This document shows positions 48,101 through 58,644 of a stretch of 64,000 bases of DNA, piece by piece. Below the pieces are notes generated by a model that saw only the letters and a program-made list of their open reading frames with translations, was not told the origin of the DNA and searched no databases. The first letter of the stretch is position 1. Every line of letters begins with the position of its first letter. The stretch covers positions 24,296,001-24,360,000 of the forward strand of contig CAMQGK010000637.1 in assembly GCA_947000775.1 (NCBI GenBank), given 5' to 3'. The position numbers and the translations under genes are program-made. The stretch comes from Pterois miles (lineage: Eukaryota; Chordata; Actinopteri; Perciformes; Scorpaenidae).

Positions 48101-51100
48101 AATCATAGAGCTGCAACAGATGCTTTTTCATTGTTGATTAATCTGTTGAATTGTTGTGCAGCAGCTGCAGTGCAAAATAGGAAAGAGAGCAAAAAAACAT
48201 CAATAAGGTGCGAATCCAAAATATACACAATGCCAATTAGTAAACAGTCAATGGTAGGCACCACAGATACAGTATGTGAGAAGTGTGAAGTAGTTGTATG
48301 CACAGTATTTAGGGTTGTCCCAAATACCATTTGTGGGCTCTGGAGCTTGGACTGACCTGCTGAGCGTGTGGGACGGCCGTGACTGGAGGAGCGCTGTAAT
48401 GTCTCGTTAAGTGGGCAGCACAGACTCATGTCATAAAAGTATACTTCACAGTTCCTCTGTCATTCACTCAGAGGCTTCCCCAACACAGATATAGAATATT
48501 TCAAACTAAATTGTGTCGTAATGAGTCCATGAGTGCTGTTTTTACGCCTCATGTGGACACACATGCATTCATCCACGCTCAGCATCTCCTCGCCCTTCCT
48601 GTATGTGTGAGAGTAGATGTACCTTAAAGTCCTCTCCCTCTTAACGGCGGAGTTTTAAGCCTGCTGTCTTTGTGCATCTCTGATAATGTGCAGCTGCAAA
48701 CCCATGTGTAATGCAACCTGAGTTGCGCTCCGACGTAAGCAATAATGATGAGGTTTCTGGCTTGGCTGGTCTCCATGACATGACTCAAATAGGACGCAGC
48801 AGGACATTTCTCTGTTCTCAGCTGACATGGACAGCATAGTACTGCAACACGTGTCTTTTAAAGGCATTCATTTTTAAGGATTCTGTTATTCCACATTATT
48901 GTTTGTATTTTTATTTATGTATTTTTATTATTAAATAAGAAGCATTTTCCAGATGGTTTGGTGTGCTTTTATGCATGTTTGTAATCCAGAGAGGATTAAA
49001 AATAAATAAATATCCAAATCACAAAATTGAAAACCGAATACCTACCCAAAACAAATGAACACCCGACAGCCCTCACACATCACAAGTGAAGGTATGAATG
49101 ATTGTTTTAGTGCCGCTGGCCTATCTGAGGCCCTACGTATTTGTGTGACGCACTAAATGTCCTCCTGTGTTCCATAGAGAGGTCATAATCTCTAAATCTG
49201 GTTGTATAAATAGACGCAGGCGGCTGCAGCTATTTTCCTTCAGCTTTAGCGATGCAGTTATACAACTGTGGTGTGGGAACCGTCTCCATCTGTGTCATCA
49301 TGCATTTATTTTGTTAATTCATTGGTGCTAATAAATCTCCTCTGCTGCACTCTTCCTGCCTCTGTCTCCTCAGTTCATCATCGACCCACTTCAGACGTAT
49401 CTGGGTCATGAGTCTTGTTCCGTGCCAGCCTTGTTTATTGTTTAATGTTATATCACAGTCGCTGACCTTCACTTGCTTCCTGACGTGCAGACACACTGTG
49501 TGCTTATGGCGCTTCCTCTCTCCATCCTTCTGCTCTACAGGTTTTCCATGCAGGAGATATACGAGGTGGTGAACGGAGTGGAAAACTACCGCCTCTTTGT
49601 TCCCTGGTGTAAGAAGTCTGAGGTGGTGTTCAGGCGAGCTGGATTCTGCAAGGCCAAATTAGGCGTGGGCTTTCCACCTGTGATGGAGAACTACACCTCT
49701 CTGGTCACATCAGTACGCCCCCACCTGGTCAAGGTAAGGCACTGCTTCTCAGCCAGAGTTTGCTAAATGCAGACAATAAGATGTAGCAGAGTCAGTAGTC
49801 GTATTAGAGGTCATGAAGCAGTTACGGTACAGCTGCTGTGTCATCAGAGCAGCATTCATAGGGTTTGTGTAAATATGATAAACCTACAGGATCATTATCA
49901 GCAGATTGCAACGCTTTGTTTTGTCTTGACTTTGTAGCTTAGGCTGGTAAAATGGAGAATGTTTTGTTCAGGTCATCATCCAGTTTTATTGCCCCTTAAG
50001 TAGCCCGAAAGTAGGGCTGAGCGATATGGCCAACATCTTCCATGACCATCCATCTGCAACCGCTTATCCCGTTAGGGGTCACTGGGGGGCGGGGTTCACC
50101 CTGGACAGGTCGCCAGTTCATCGCAAGGCACATAGAGACAGACAATCATTCACGCTGACATTCACAATTTAGAGTCATCAATTAACCTGCATGTCTTTGG
50201 ACTGTGGGAGGAAGCTGGAGAACCCGGAGAAAACCCACGCTAACAGGGAGAACTCCACACAGAATCACATTCGACCCTGCGACCCTCTATATGTGAGGCA
50301 ACAGTGCTAACCACCGCACCACTGTGCAGCCCTGTAATTTTTTTTTCTTTTTTTTAGTATTTTTTGTGTCATTGCAAAATACAAGTAATGGACATGTAGT
50401 GTGAAAGCATCAAACATTCATACCAATTGAAAATGCACCACTATACTTAACACTGTGTTAACTTGTTCCAGGTCTTCATTGAAGCTATATGATGGTTACA
50501 CTTAATTAAATCCAAATCTCCATGTTTTGTTATGAATGCACCAGTTCATCAAATGTATTTATGTCTTGAGTTTAATTTGATGCCCATTTTCCCCAAATTC
50601 AGTGATAGATATTTAGTATTTCTTTGAGTTTGTGATGACTGAGCCACCAGAGCTTCAAAACTGCTTATAAAGTAATATCGGTTATTATCAGTAAGCAATT
50701 ATTGGATTAGAAGTTCATAAAGTTGCTCTCATTTTTTTTCACTCTGCAGAAAGTTAATTGCAATTAACTTGTACATTATGCTGCTTGTCAGGCATCCTGT
50801 TCAGATGGTAGACTGTTCAACCACTTGGAAACAGTTTGGCGTTTCAGCCCTGGCCTCCCGGGATATCCTCGTACCTGCACTGTGGATTTTGAGGTAAGTA
50901 GATGCCACGTGCTACCAGCAGCAGATGTGTGTGACTGTAGTTAAACCTCAGTGTGAATGATCATGTGCTGTTCAACATGTCTGAGCTTGTGTGAAGTTGC
51001 AAGTGTTGTATTTCTCATTGGATCAGTTTCAAACTTACAGAGAGTATGAAGTTCAGCTGCTAACTTCTAACTAACTTTCCTCTCATCAGATCTCCTTTGA

Positions 51101-51257
51101 GTTTCGCTCGCTCCTCCACTCCCAGCTAGCTCACGTCTTCTTTGACGAGGTGGTGAAGCAGATGGTCTCTGCGTTCATACGTCGCGCCACCAAGATGCAC
51201 GGCGAGGAGACGGCCATCCCTCACGAGCTCATGTTCCACGAGGTCCACCACACGTAA
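42106..51257 (+). CDS. coq10b: coq10b, coenzyme Q-binding protein COQ10 homolog B (complete)
   Basis: Five coding exons: 42106-42203, 46205-46360, 49541-49733, 50792-50893, 51090-51257, all GT-AG. The phases join to 238 residues, the length of human COQ10B. The N-terminus (MARGGRSLRQVAEC, rich in R and lacking acidic residues early) looks like a mitochondrial presequence. Exons 2-5 encode the START/SRPBCC-fold domain: SFFNLTDSFSKRKEYSERR, then MQEIYEVVNGVENYRLFVPW, CKKSEVVFR, TSVRPHLVK, HLETVWRFSPG and VVKQMVSAFIRRA. COQ10 proteins bind ubiquinone in the inner-membrane matrix space and support respiration and CoQ synthesis as lipid chaperones. Paralogue COQ10A is similar; the SF3B1/HSPD1 neighbours identify this one as B. 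It is the only gene here on the + strand. Confidence 0.95.
42360..43590. repeat. three diverged tandem copies in coq10b intron 1
   Basis: The landmark agctaaaacatgc occurs at 42436, 43010 and 43433 in similar surroundings (gaaccacgtttgatctatta, gaaatcaccatgacaacag, atgtgctgcattcaaaa). Copies 1 and 2 are matched over about 300 bases; copy 3 is shorter. This indicates old segmental tandem duplication within the intron. Confidence 0.7.
46361..49540 (+). other. coq10b: coq10b intron 2 (3.2 kb) with LINE remains
   Basis: Besides the LINE fragment at 46880-47520, it contains a block at 46720-46860 with 'tatcgga'/'ggtatcagaacaac' motifs of a TIR element and a cluster of 'gactaa..aaatcttagt' repeats at 47880-48045. 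The stretch 48.1-49.5 kb shows nothing I recognise. Confidence 0.5.
46880..47520 (-). pseudogene. LINE ORF2 fragment (CR1/L2-like linker and RT edge)
   Basis: The minus strand encodes TDRITEYISFHANSIIPTW, then YNKPWIT, LLNRKKTG and EAYRKKLEDML. These match the linker between endonuclease and reverse transcriptase in fish CR1/L2-like LINEs (pattern: ...IPT...NKPW(V/I)T...LLN.KK...YR.K.E). Sequence further along that strand (46900-46950) resembles the start of the RT domain. The reading frame is broken, so this is a fossil inside coq10b intron 2, antisense to the gene. Confidence 0.6.
50046..50334 (-). mobile_element. teleost dispersed repeat with tRNA-like head
   Basis: Read on the minus strand it starts gggctgcacagtggtgcggtg, then ggttagcactgttgcctcac, followed by gtgtggagttctccc, ttagcgtgggttttctccgg, gtccaaagacatgcaggtta and gcgacctgtccagggtgaac, ending in a ggatggt tail. 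It belongs to the family seen at 9562-9775. It lies in coq10b intron 3. Confidence 0.7.
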
Positions 51258-51672
51258 CGCTGCACAAAAAAGTGTCATGCAAACACAGATACCGCAACCA
51301 AACATGATGTCGAGAGAGAAAAATAAGAGGCTACCTGTGTTCAAACTGAAAACTGACGTGCCTTTTTGACAGCAACGACCAAGTTTATTCTCAACGGTTT
51401 CCTGTCTCATTTTTTTTTTTTTTTAATCTAACTTATGATGTGGATCCACCAGCTCGTTTTCATCTTGGTGCTAAAAACATACGCAGACTTGTTTCCATTT
51501 CAGTTCATTTCCATTATCTGTGCCTGGTTGTGAGCTTACAGGTTAAAATGAGTGCGTCCATGGCCCTAGCAGTGCTGCCGGTCATGACTGGTCATATGTC
51601 ATCACATCTGTAAACATTAGCTATGCTCTATAGTTAGCTGCACTGCTCTAACCACTATTTTGTGACCTCCTG

Positions 51673-51678
51673 AATAAA
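51673..51678 (+). terminator. coq10b: candidate coq10b polyadenylation signal (AATAAA)
   Basis: AATAAA lies 416 bases after the stop codon. It is the first canonical hexamer I found after the stop. The downstream GU element is weak. Confidence 0.5.
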
Positions 51679-51875
51679 ATTTAATTTAAAAATCTGCTTT
51701 AGGAAGACACTTTAAAAGCACATCTCCCAAAAACAGATTTCAGGATGTTTAGATGATATCGCACATCATATGTGTCGGGATACAAACACAACAATGCAGA
51801 TGTTTGAAGCTGTAGCAGAGGAAGGAGCATTTTTTAAATTTGTGTGGGGGTGTAGATGAAGCCGTTTGTTGCAGT

Positions 51876-52099
51876 TAGGGCTGCACAATTTTGAATAAAT
51901 ATCTAAAATATGATTTGCAGTATTAGAGGGTATGATAATTTCATCTTCATTAAAAAACACATTAAAATGAACATGGTGTGAGATTTGTATGTATGTATGG
52001 CCAGCTTGAACAAAGATTTTCTCCTCATCCTGTGACTTAAAAATTGCAGTAGGCCATATTGTGATTTTGATAAAAATTTCAGATAATTGTGCAGCCCTA
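51876..52099. mobile_element. hAT-type MITE with exact 8-bp target-site duplication
   Basis: This 224-bp element starts tagggctgcacaatt and ends aattgtgcagcccta, a perfect inverted repeat of at least 15 bases. It is flanked by identical octamers gttgcagt (51868-51875 and 52100-52107), the signature of hAT transposition. There is no coding sequence, so it was mobilised in trans. Confidence 0.92.
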
Positions 52100-52868
52100 G
52101 TTGCAGTATGGTGATAAAGCCCAAATAGTCAGTTGGATCATATGAAATGTTCCTTTTCTCTTTATAATTATTTCTTTTCAAGCTTGACTAAAGAGTGCAG
52201 GCAAGAAATGTGCATTTCTGTGCAGATTTTAGGATTGGAAAATAATTCAGATTTCAGCAGTGGAGCTATACATGTGGTCAGTGGAGCTTCAGACATTTAA
52301 TTGCTTATCCCAGGTCAGAATGTACAGGTCCAACAGTAATCCTTCACAGACACACAGGGCAGCACGCCTCATCTGACAGCTAACCCACATCTGATTGAGC
52401 CAGTCGGCTCATTGGAGAAGGATTAGACAATATTCGGCGACAGCTTGACTCAGTTGTGATGTCTGTGCAAGTGATCGACAAAAAGAAACATCTGCACAGG
52501 AGGTTAGAGCTGCAGCTAACAATCATTTTCATCATCATGTCAGGTCTAATCATTCAGGTGGCAATCTCAAAGATTTTCATTATATATAAATGTCTGATAA
52601 GTCACTATCTATCGCCAAATGAGGTGACACAAGGGTAGTATTATTAATATGAAATGTCTGTCTGTGGTGACATTCTTAGTTTTTCTCCGTTGTATACACA
52701 CACAAAAAATTTACTATGCAATCAATTCTGAAAACTTGAAGCTCTTGTACATAGAAATATCACTTTTCTGTTCTATGTTCATGGATCAACAAAAAGAGTC
52801 CAGACTGTTTTCACTCAAGTAGAAATTTTAAATCAACCAGGACTGCAGGATGAACAATCGCTGCACCC

Positions 52869-53122
52869 GTCTAAATCTTAGTTAAGGTACTGGAAACATA
52901 GATGGGTCCAAAAGATAACAGGAAAGATTTCCACACACTTAGGAGTATGCAGTCTTTCATTAGATTCTGTCAGACCTTCATCAGAGCATACAAGGTCTGA
53001 CAGACCGACAGCTTAGTATTAAAGAATCTAGTGAAACACTGCATACATCTAAGTGTGTGGAAATCTTTCCTGTTATCTTTTGGACCCATCTATGTTTCCA
53101 GCACCTTAACTAAGATTTAGAC
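52869..53122. repeat. long inverted repeat (100-base arms, 54-base loop)
   Basis: The left arm 52869-52968 and right arm 53023-53122 are reverse complements with only a handful of mismatches. The loop itself contains a second hairpin, ctgtcagacctt/aaggtctgacag (52967-53003). There is no coding potential. Confidence 0.9.
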
Positions 53123-54106
53123 AGGACTGAAATCTGAAGCATTGCAACTTTAAAGTCTATGAAATGTTAAAAAATAGTGAAAAAAATGGCATCCATAATT
53201 CTCATATAACGTTTGTCTGAATAACAGTCTAAAACTTGAAGATATTCAATTTACTGTCACGTGACAAAAGAAGCAAATCATCACATTTGACAAGCTTGAA
53301 CCAAAGAATATTTGGCATCTTTGCTTGAAAAATAACTGATTAGATGATCTAGTTGTAGAGTCATATTCTGTCGATTGACTAATTGATTAATAATCAGTAG
53401 TTGCAGCTCTAGAGTCTGGCGTTGGATCCACAGCTCTCAACAGGTCCCATGGTTGTGTCAGCAGACACCACAGCCATTCGTTCCTACGCTGGTTAGAGCA
53501 GAGCAGCACGCTAATGAGAATAGCTTGTTTATTACAATGACACATTTTCTTTGTGGTTCTGGAGGCAGAATGGAAATGAACACAGTTTCTGTAACATGTA
53601 GAAAGTACAAGGTTACAGCTGAGATGGGTAATTACTTATGGATCATGTTACAGAGGATTTGTTAGCTGCAGATGAGGTGATGATATGAGCAGCAGTACCT
53701 GTGATGACTTGAGCGTGAAGGGCACAAATAACCAAAGATAAATAACAGTAACATATTAAACTTCCACCTCCACCGTGCCACCACATAAGTGAATATCATA
53801 AGAATGTACAGTATATTCAAGAGTAAAGGGCAGAGGCAGGTTAGATTGTGTACAAATGACTGCAGATAGATGTACTAAATGTACCGTAAACTATCAGCAA
53901 TACACACCTTTCAGCGGTTGCTGAACTTTTCTTTTGCTTTAGTAGGGGACGGTGTTTTTCTTCTCGTTACATATTCTATGCTCTTGTCATTATTAAGGGA
54001 GCGATGCTGGACATTAGAGATAAAGCTAAACTACACAGCAAAGTGCAATATCAGCAGTATAGAGTATAGGTGTTACTTTTAAATGCTAACCAATCATGTA
54101 TACTCG

Positions 54107-55293
54107 GGCTGGGTATAGTTTCTACCAATACCAGTACCCTGTGATAAGTGATATTGATACCAAGAGTTGGAGTTGTTGTTGGAGTAGTAGTAGTAGTAGT
54201 AGTTGTAATACCAGTAGTAGTTAATTTGATAGTTTTTTTTTCTTCTACTTGAGTGTATGCTCATGATGTGAATGTAAGCATTCAGTTGTGTAAAATGCCA
54301 CCACTGCATTTATTTTTAGCAGATACCACAGGAGTGTAGAGTAGCCATACTTTTGAACATTTCGGTGGCAGTGTAGCTTGGGATGCACGATACGGATTTT
54401 TTTTTTTTCAGGCAATAGTGATAATTACCTGCTTCTCATGACCGATTCGTAGGTGATAATGTCCAGCGAGCCGTTCATTGTTGTCGTTCAGATCTTGCAT
54501 TGAACCCGAGGGGGATTATTTCACAACATTGACCTGCTAGCTGTACGTTATCCTACTTATTACACGACTACATACTTTAAAAAAAACGGTCAACCAAAGT
54601 CCGCCATATCAAAATATAATCAGAATTGTGTATTCAACAAAGCCATAAGATAGTCGATAATTTCACATTTCTGTATATTCAAAGAACTTCATAACCTGTA
54701 GTTCATTATGCACACCTGAGGATGAGATGCTAAGATGTAGTCAGCAAAAACGGATGATTTAATATTCCATAACTCTGGCCTAACAGCTGTCATCAGTGTT
54801 AACAACAAAATGTATTTTTTTCAAGTGAAGGACATTAAACACAGTACATGGCAACGACATGTTTGGCTCTCTAGTCAGCGTGCTGTGCTTGTTGTTCTTC
54901 TTCTCTCTGTTTATTGGCGGCTCGCAAACCAACTTTAAAAGGCCACCCACTCTATCGGAACGTGGTGATGCTGCGTTTGTTAAGTCAGTCAACGCAGTTT
55001 GGCTTTGTATTATCAGCCAGTAATTTATCAGCTATCATTTTATTGTCAGAATAATACATAATATAAATTATGCCATTATCGGGTTATAATTCATCGGGCC
55101 CAGTGTATATCGTGCATCCCTAGTTGTCACACATCTCTTGCAGTGATTGGCTGCGAGCAAAACCACACAAATAGTCATTATTTTCCAGATCTGGGTACAG
55201 AAGGGACTGAATGCAGGTATCGTCTGACTGGAGAAGTTTCAATATTACTTTGTACCGGGTTATTTCAGTGGTATCGCGTACCGATACCCATCC
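54107..55293. mobile_element. outer TIR element ('cgggctgggta' family), interrupted
   Basis: Left end cgggctgggtatagtttcta (near 54107) and right end gtaccgatacccatcccgac (ending about 55293) are imperfect inverted copies. Both contain ggtatcg/cgatacc-type motifs typical of a teleost hAT-like family. Its body is interrupted by a second element at 54379-55121. Confidence 0.5.
54379..55121. mobile_element. inner TIR element ('gggatgcacgata' family)
   Basis: The left terminus tgggatgcacgata and right terminus tatcgtgcatccct are near-perfect inverted repeats. The 743-bp body is AT-rich and non-coding. The terminal motif is that of a common hAT-like family in fish. The flanking octamers no longer match convincingly. 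Confidence 0.65.
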
Positions 55294-58282
55294 CGACTGT
55301 ATATCTGCTGTCGATACAAAGGGCCCAAACGGGCTGGTCAAGCAGAGGCCGGGTCTCACATCGTGACCCGTCCTGTCAGTCAGGATATCAGCGCTGCCCT
55401 GAAACTGTCCGACCCACACCGTTCACAGAGTGCCTCCTGGCCTAGCGGCAGCATATTTATCTTTTATGTTAAAACATTATACTCATGTTATCATATTTAT
55501 TACTGAGTTCAAGTGTAAATATTGGTTTGAAGATCACGTGAGGAAGACTTATACAGTGCTTTTAAGACAATGGGTGTGTGTGTTTCATGGGATTGAAAGG
55601 GAAAAAGTGCATATCTACAGATGGGGACCATTTGCACCAATAAAACAAGCATATTGTGTCCATTACTCCCACCCACATTAGCTGTAGGCCAATATGAACT
55701 CTGATATGACTGTGACACACAGCAATAAGTGAAGTTGACTGGTGAGTTTAAATGTCTGGGTTTATTAGGACTATGCCAATCTTACTGCTGTTTCTGAAAA
55801 CTTTAAGATCAATTACTTGAAAAATATAAATGCTGTCAAGTTGAGTCCAAATGCAATTTGAGTAAAATGACCCTCTGTTTAAAAGTAATGTAGTAAAATG
55901 TAAGTGGTATTAACATGATTTAAATTGGAAATGTGTTTCTATTGTGTTTTATTATGAACCAGGTCTGATATTTAGGTTGAAACGTGTAATAATACGATTA
56001 GTTCCAATGGCATGTAAGAGCATAATGGTAGTAAGCATTATGTTTAATCTGTGTTACAATAATGAACATTTTCTCCTCTGTAAAGGGTCCCTGGCCACAA
56101 AAACCCGCTGGTGTAAATGTTTGTGTTGAATGACTTCAGAAAGTTGTACCGACTGCATGATTTATAAAGTATTTTTTTTTCATCAAAAAATGTTTGTTTT
56201 GTTTTGTATTTTTAAAAAAACACAGTTACAGAAGTGGGTTCATGAACCCAGTCGATGGGACAGAAATAGGGTCGTCATGTGAGCGGTAAGAATAGACGGG
56301 TCTGAAGCATCTGAACTGTCAGTCACAAGGTTTGAAAATGTCACTGCTGCTGCCAGAGGGCAAAGTTTAATGTGACCTTTGACCTGCAATGTTGATGCAA
56401 AGTCACATGTCATACTTGGGTCAAGGAAATAACACTTAAATTACATTAAGAGCAGAAAATCAGCAGTGCTGGAAGAAGTATTCTGATCCTTTACTTGAGT
56501 AAAAGTACTGTGAAAATACTCCACTACAAGTAAAAGTCCTGCTGTCAGAACCTCAATTAAAGGACCAGTGTGTAACATTTAGGGGGATCTAATGGCAGAA
56601 ATGTAATACAATATTAATAAGTATGCTTTCTTTAGTGTATAATCTGAAAAAAATAATCATTGGTTTTGTTACCTTAGAATGAGCCCTTTATATCCACATA
56701 CTGTAGAAGAATGAGGCATTTTTAATAGGTTTCCAGATGTCATTGCAGTTTGTCTTTTAGATTTACAGTAAACTGTGATTGTTCCAGGGCAGGTGTAGCT
56801 GAACATCCAACCTTCATTATACTTAATGACTCAGACAACAGAAGGTTAATTGAGCAGCTGTTGGAGCTTTTTTATCATATAACATGAGCTTCATTAGCAG
56901 ATTGTTGTAGTTTAAATTTCTATTTTTTTTCTTCAGAGCCATTTTAAAGACCAACATGAACTTCATCAGCAGTTTGAGGTTTCAGCTGATGATGAAAATC
57001 ATGTGATATCAAAAGCTCTGGTGAGATTGTTTTCTCGATTGCTGTTTGTCAAGATGAACTTTGACCCTTTTAAACCAAAAATGAATAAGAAATCCCTGAC
57101 AATGCTCAGAAAAAAATGGAAATTTGAATTTAAAAACTCCCATCTGCTGCAGGATCATATACTGTACAGTATATGATAGAAAGCTACAGAATGGCCACTA
57201 AATGGACCTTATTATTTAAGATGAACTTTGAACCTCAAATTTTAGATGAAAAGGTTTCTCTGAAAAAAATAAAATTTAACATATAATCAGTGACGGAAGT
57301 ACTCAGATTATTAAGTAGCAACACCACATTGTACAAATACAAAAAAAAGAGTCCTGTTTCCTGTTTTGTTTATCAAGTAACCTATCTCTTAATTTACCAT
57401 TTAACTCAGTTAAAACTGGTCAAACTATCCCTGATGAAGATCATACTGTCTGAGTGAAAGCTCCAGAAGAATCATGTTAGGAAATAGGAAACTAAATCCA
57501 CCTCAGGACAAACAGATGCGATATTAACGGACTTAAACGGCAACTAAAGTATTTTTAAAAAACAACCTCAGTAACCAACACATCTGAACAATTGAATTTA
57601 TTAAATAAAAAAAAAAAAGAAAATCACCATTAATCATCGTCTACATTGTACAAAACAGAAGTCAAAGGATCACTGCTGTTTGCCATTTTGCAAAGGAATA
57701 ATATCCCGTGTGTTGTGTGTCAGTAAAATATTGTTTTGTGTTGTTTTGTGTAGTTAAAGCAGAGCGTATGAGGGGAGAAATGAAGGCCAATGTTAAACCA
57801 CCAGGACACCACAGGGTTTCACATTTAGACTTTGTAGCCGAGACCTCGAATGGTCCAAACTGCTTTGTAACTTGAGCCCTCCGCATCCAATCAGCCGTTT
57901 ATTATTAGTGATATCAATAATCCGCTGACCTGATATGGGCTGATGCTCTGAAAATCACTCCCAGACATCTCGGTAAACATTATACAGTTTTCAAACAGGC
58001 CCCTGGTGATACAGACTGTAATTTAGGCACCAAATTGTGTCACGTACAAGGAGGACGTACAATTAATGTCACTTCAGAGACAAAATGCTCTGTAAGAAAA
58101 CTGGTTTAATTAAATCAAAGGACAGATTTAACTCACAATATTAGCTGGGGGAAACAAAACATATATATAAAAAAAGAATTAACAAAACACTGACAAAATA
58201 AAAGAACAGACACAATCCTGGCTATCTTTTCTCATGCTCTTTTTAGAGCATCAACAACACATGTACTATGTTCTTAGACCAC

Positions 58283-58288
58283 TTTAAT
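58283..58288 (-). terminator. hspd1: candidate hspd1 polyadenylation signal (ATTAAA)
   Basis: The minus strand has ATTAAA here, 357 bases past the stop, with a GU-rich stretch (gtgttgttgatg) about 20-30 bases further downstream. A second ATTAAA is at 58302-58307. Canonical AATAAA hexamers occur only farther away, at 57898-57903 and 57597-57602. Confidence 0.35.
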
Positions 58289-58644
58289 CACTTTACAGAC
58301 ATTTAATCTGTATGTAAATCTGTAGATCTGTATGAGAATATTCATTCTGCAGAGTGTTTTAGCCATTAGAGTAGAGGTGTAGTAACTGGGCTTGATGGGC
58401 TCTCGTCCTCAGTTTGTTTCGAGTCCGGTGAGGCTGACTCCTCCAGAAAAACCCCGGACGAAGAGGCAGAATCGCGTGAAGTAGTGGAGGGTGGAGGGAG
58501 AGGATGTCAACATTTGCAGCTCCAACATACTCAGTTTGGGCAAAGTTTGGTGGAGGTGGGTTCTTGGAGGATTTCTCCTCTGCCACCTTCCCACCAGCAC
58601 CACTCTGCCTATATTAGTCTGTACAGCAAGTCAGGAGGAGTGGC

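Larger units (their letters stand above)
51690..58250. other. intergenic region coq10b-hspd1 (convergent genes)
   Basis: Both neighbouring genes end here. The region holds the hAT MITE at 51876-52099, the long hairpin at 52869-53122, a (gta)n run near 54187-54207, nested TIR elements at 54107-55293, 'acttgagtaaaagta' repeat at 56466-56560 and a further dispersed-looking repeat (aaaggaccagtgtgtaacat, 56561-56720). The stretches 53.4-54.1 and 55.4-56.4 kb show nothing I can name. No protein-coding gene is supported. Confidence 0.65.
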
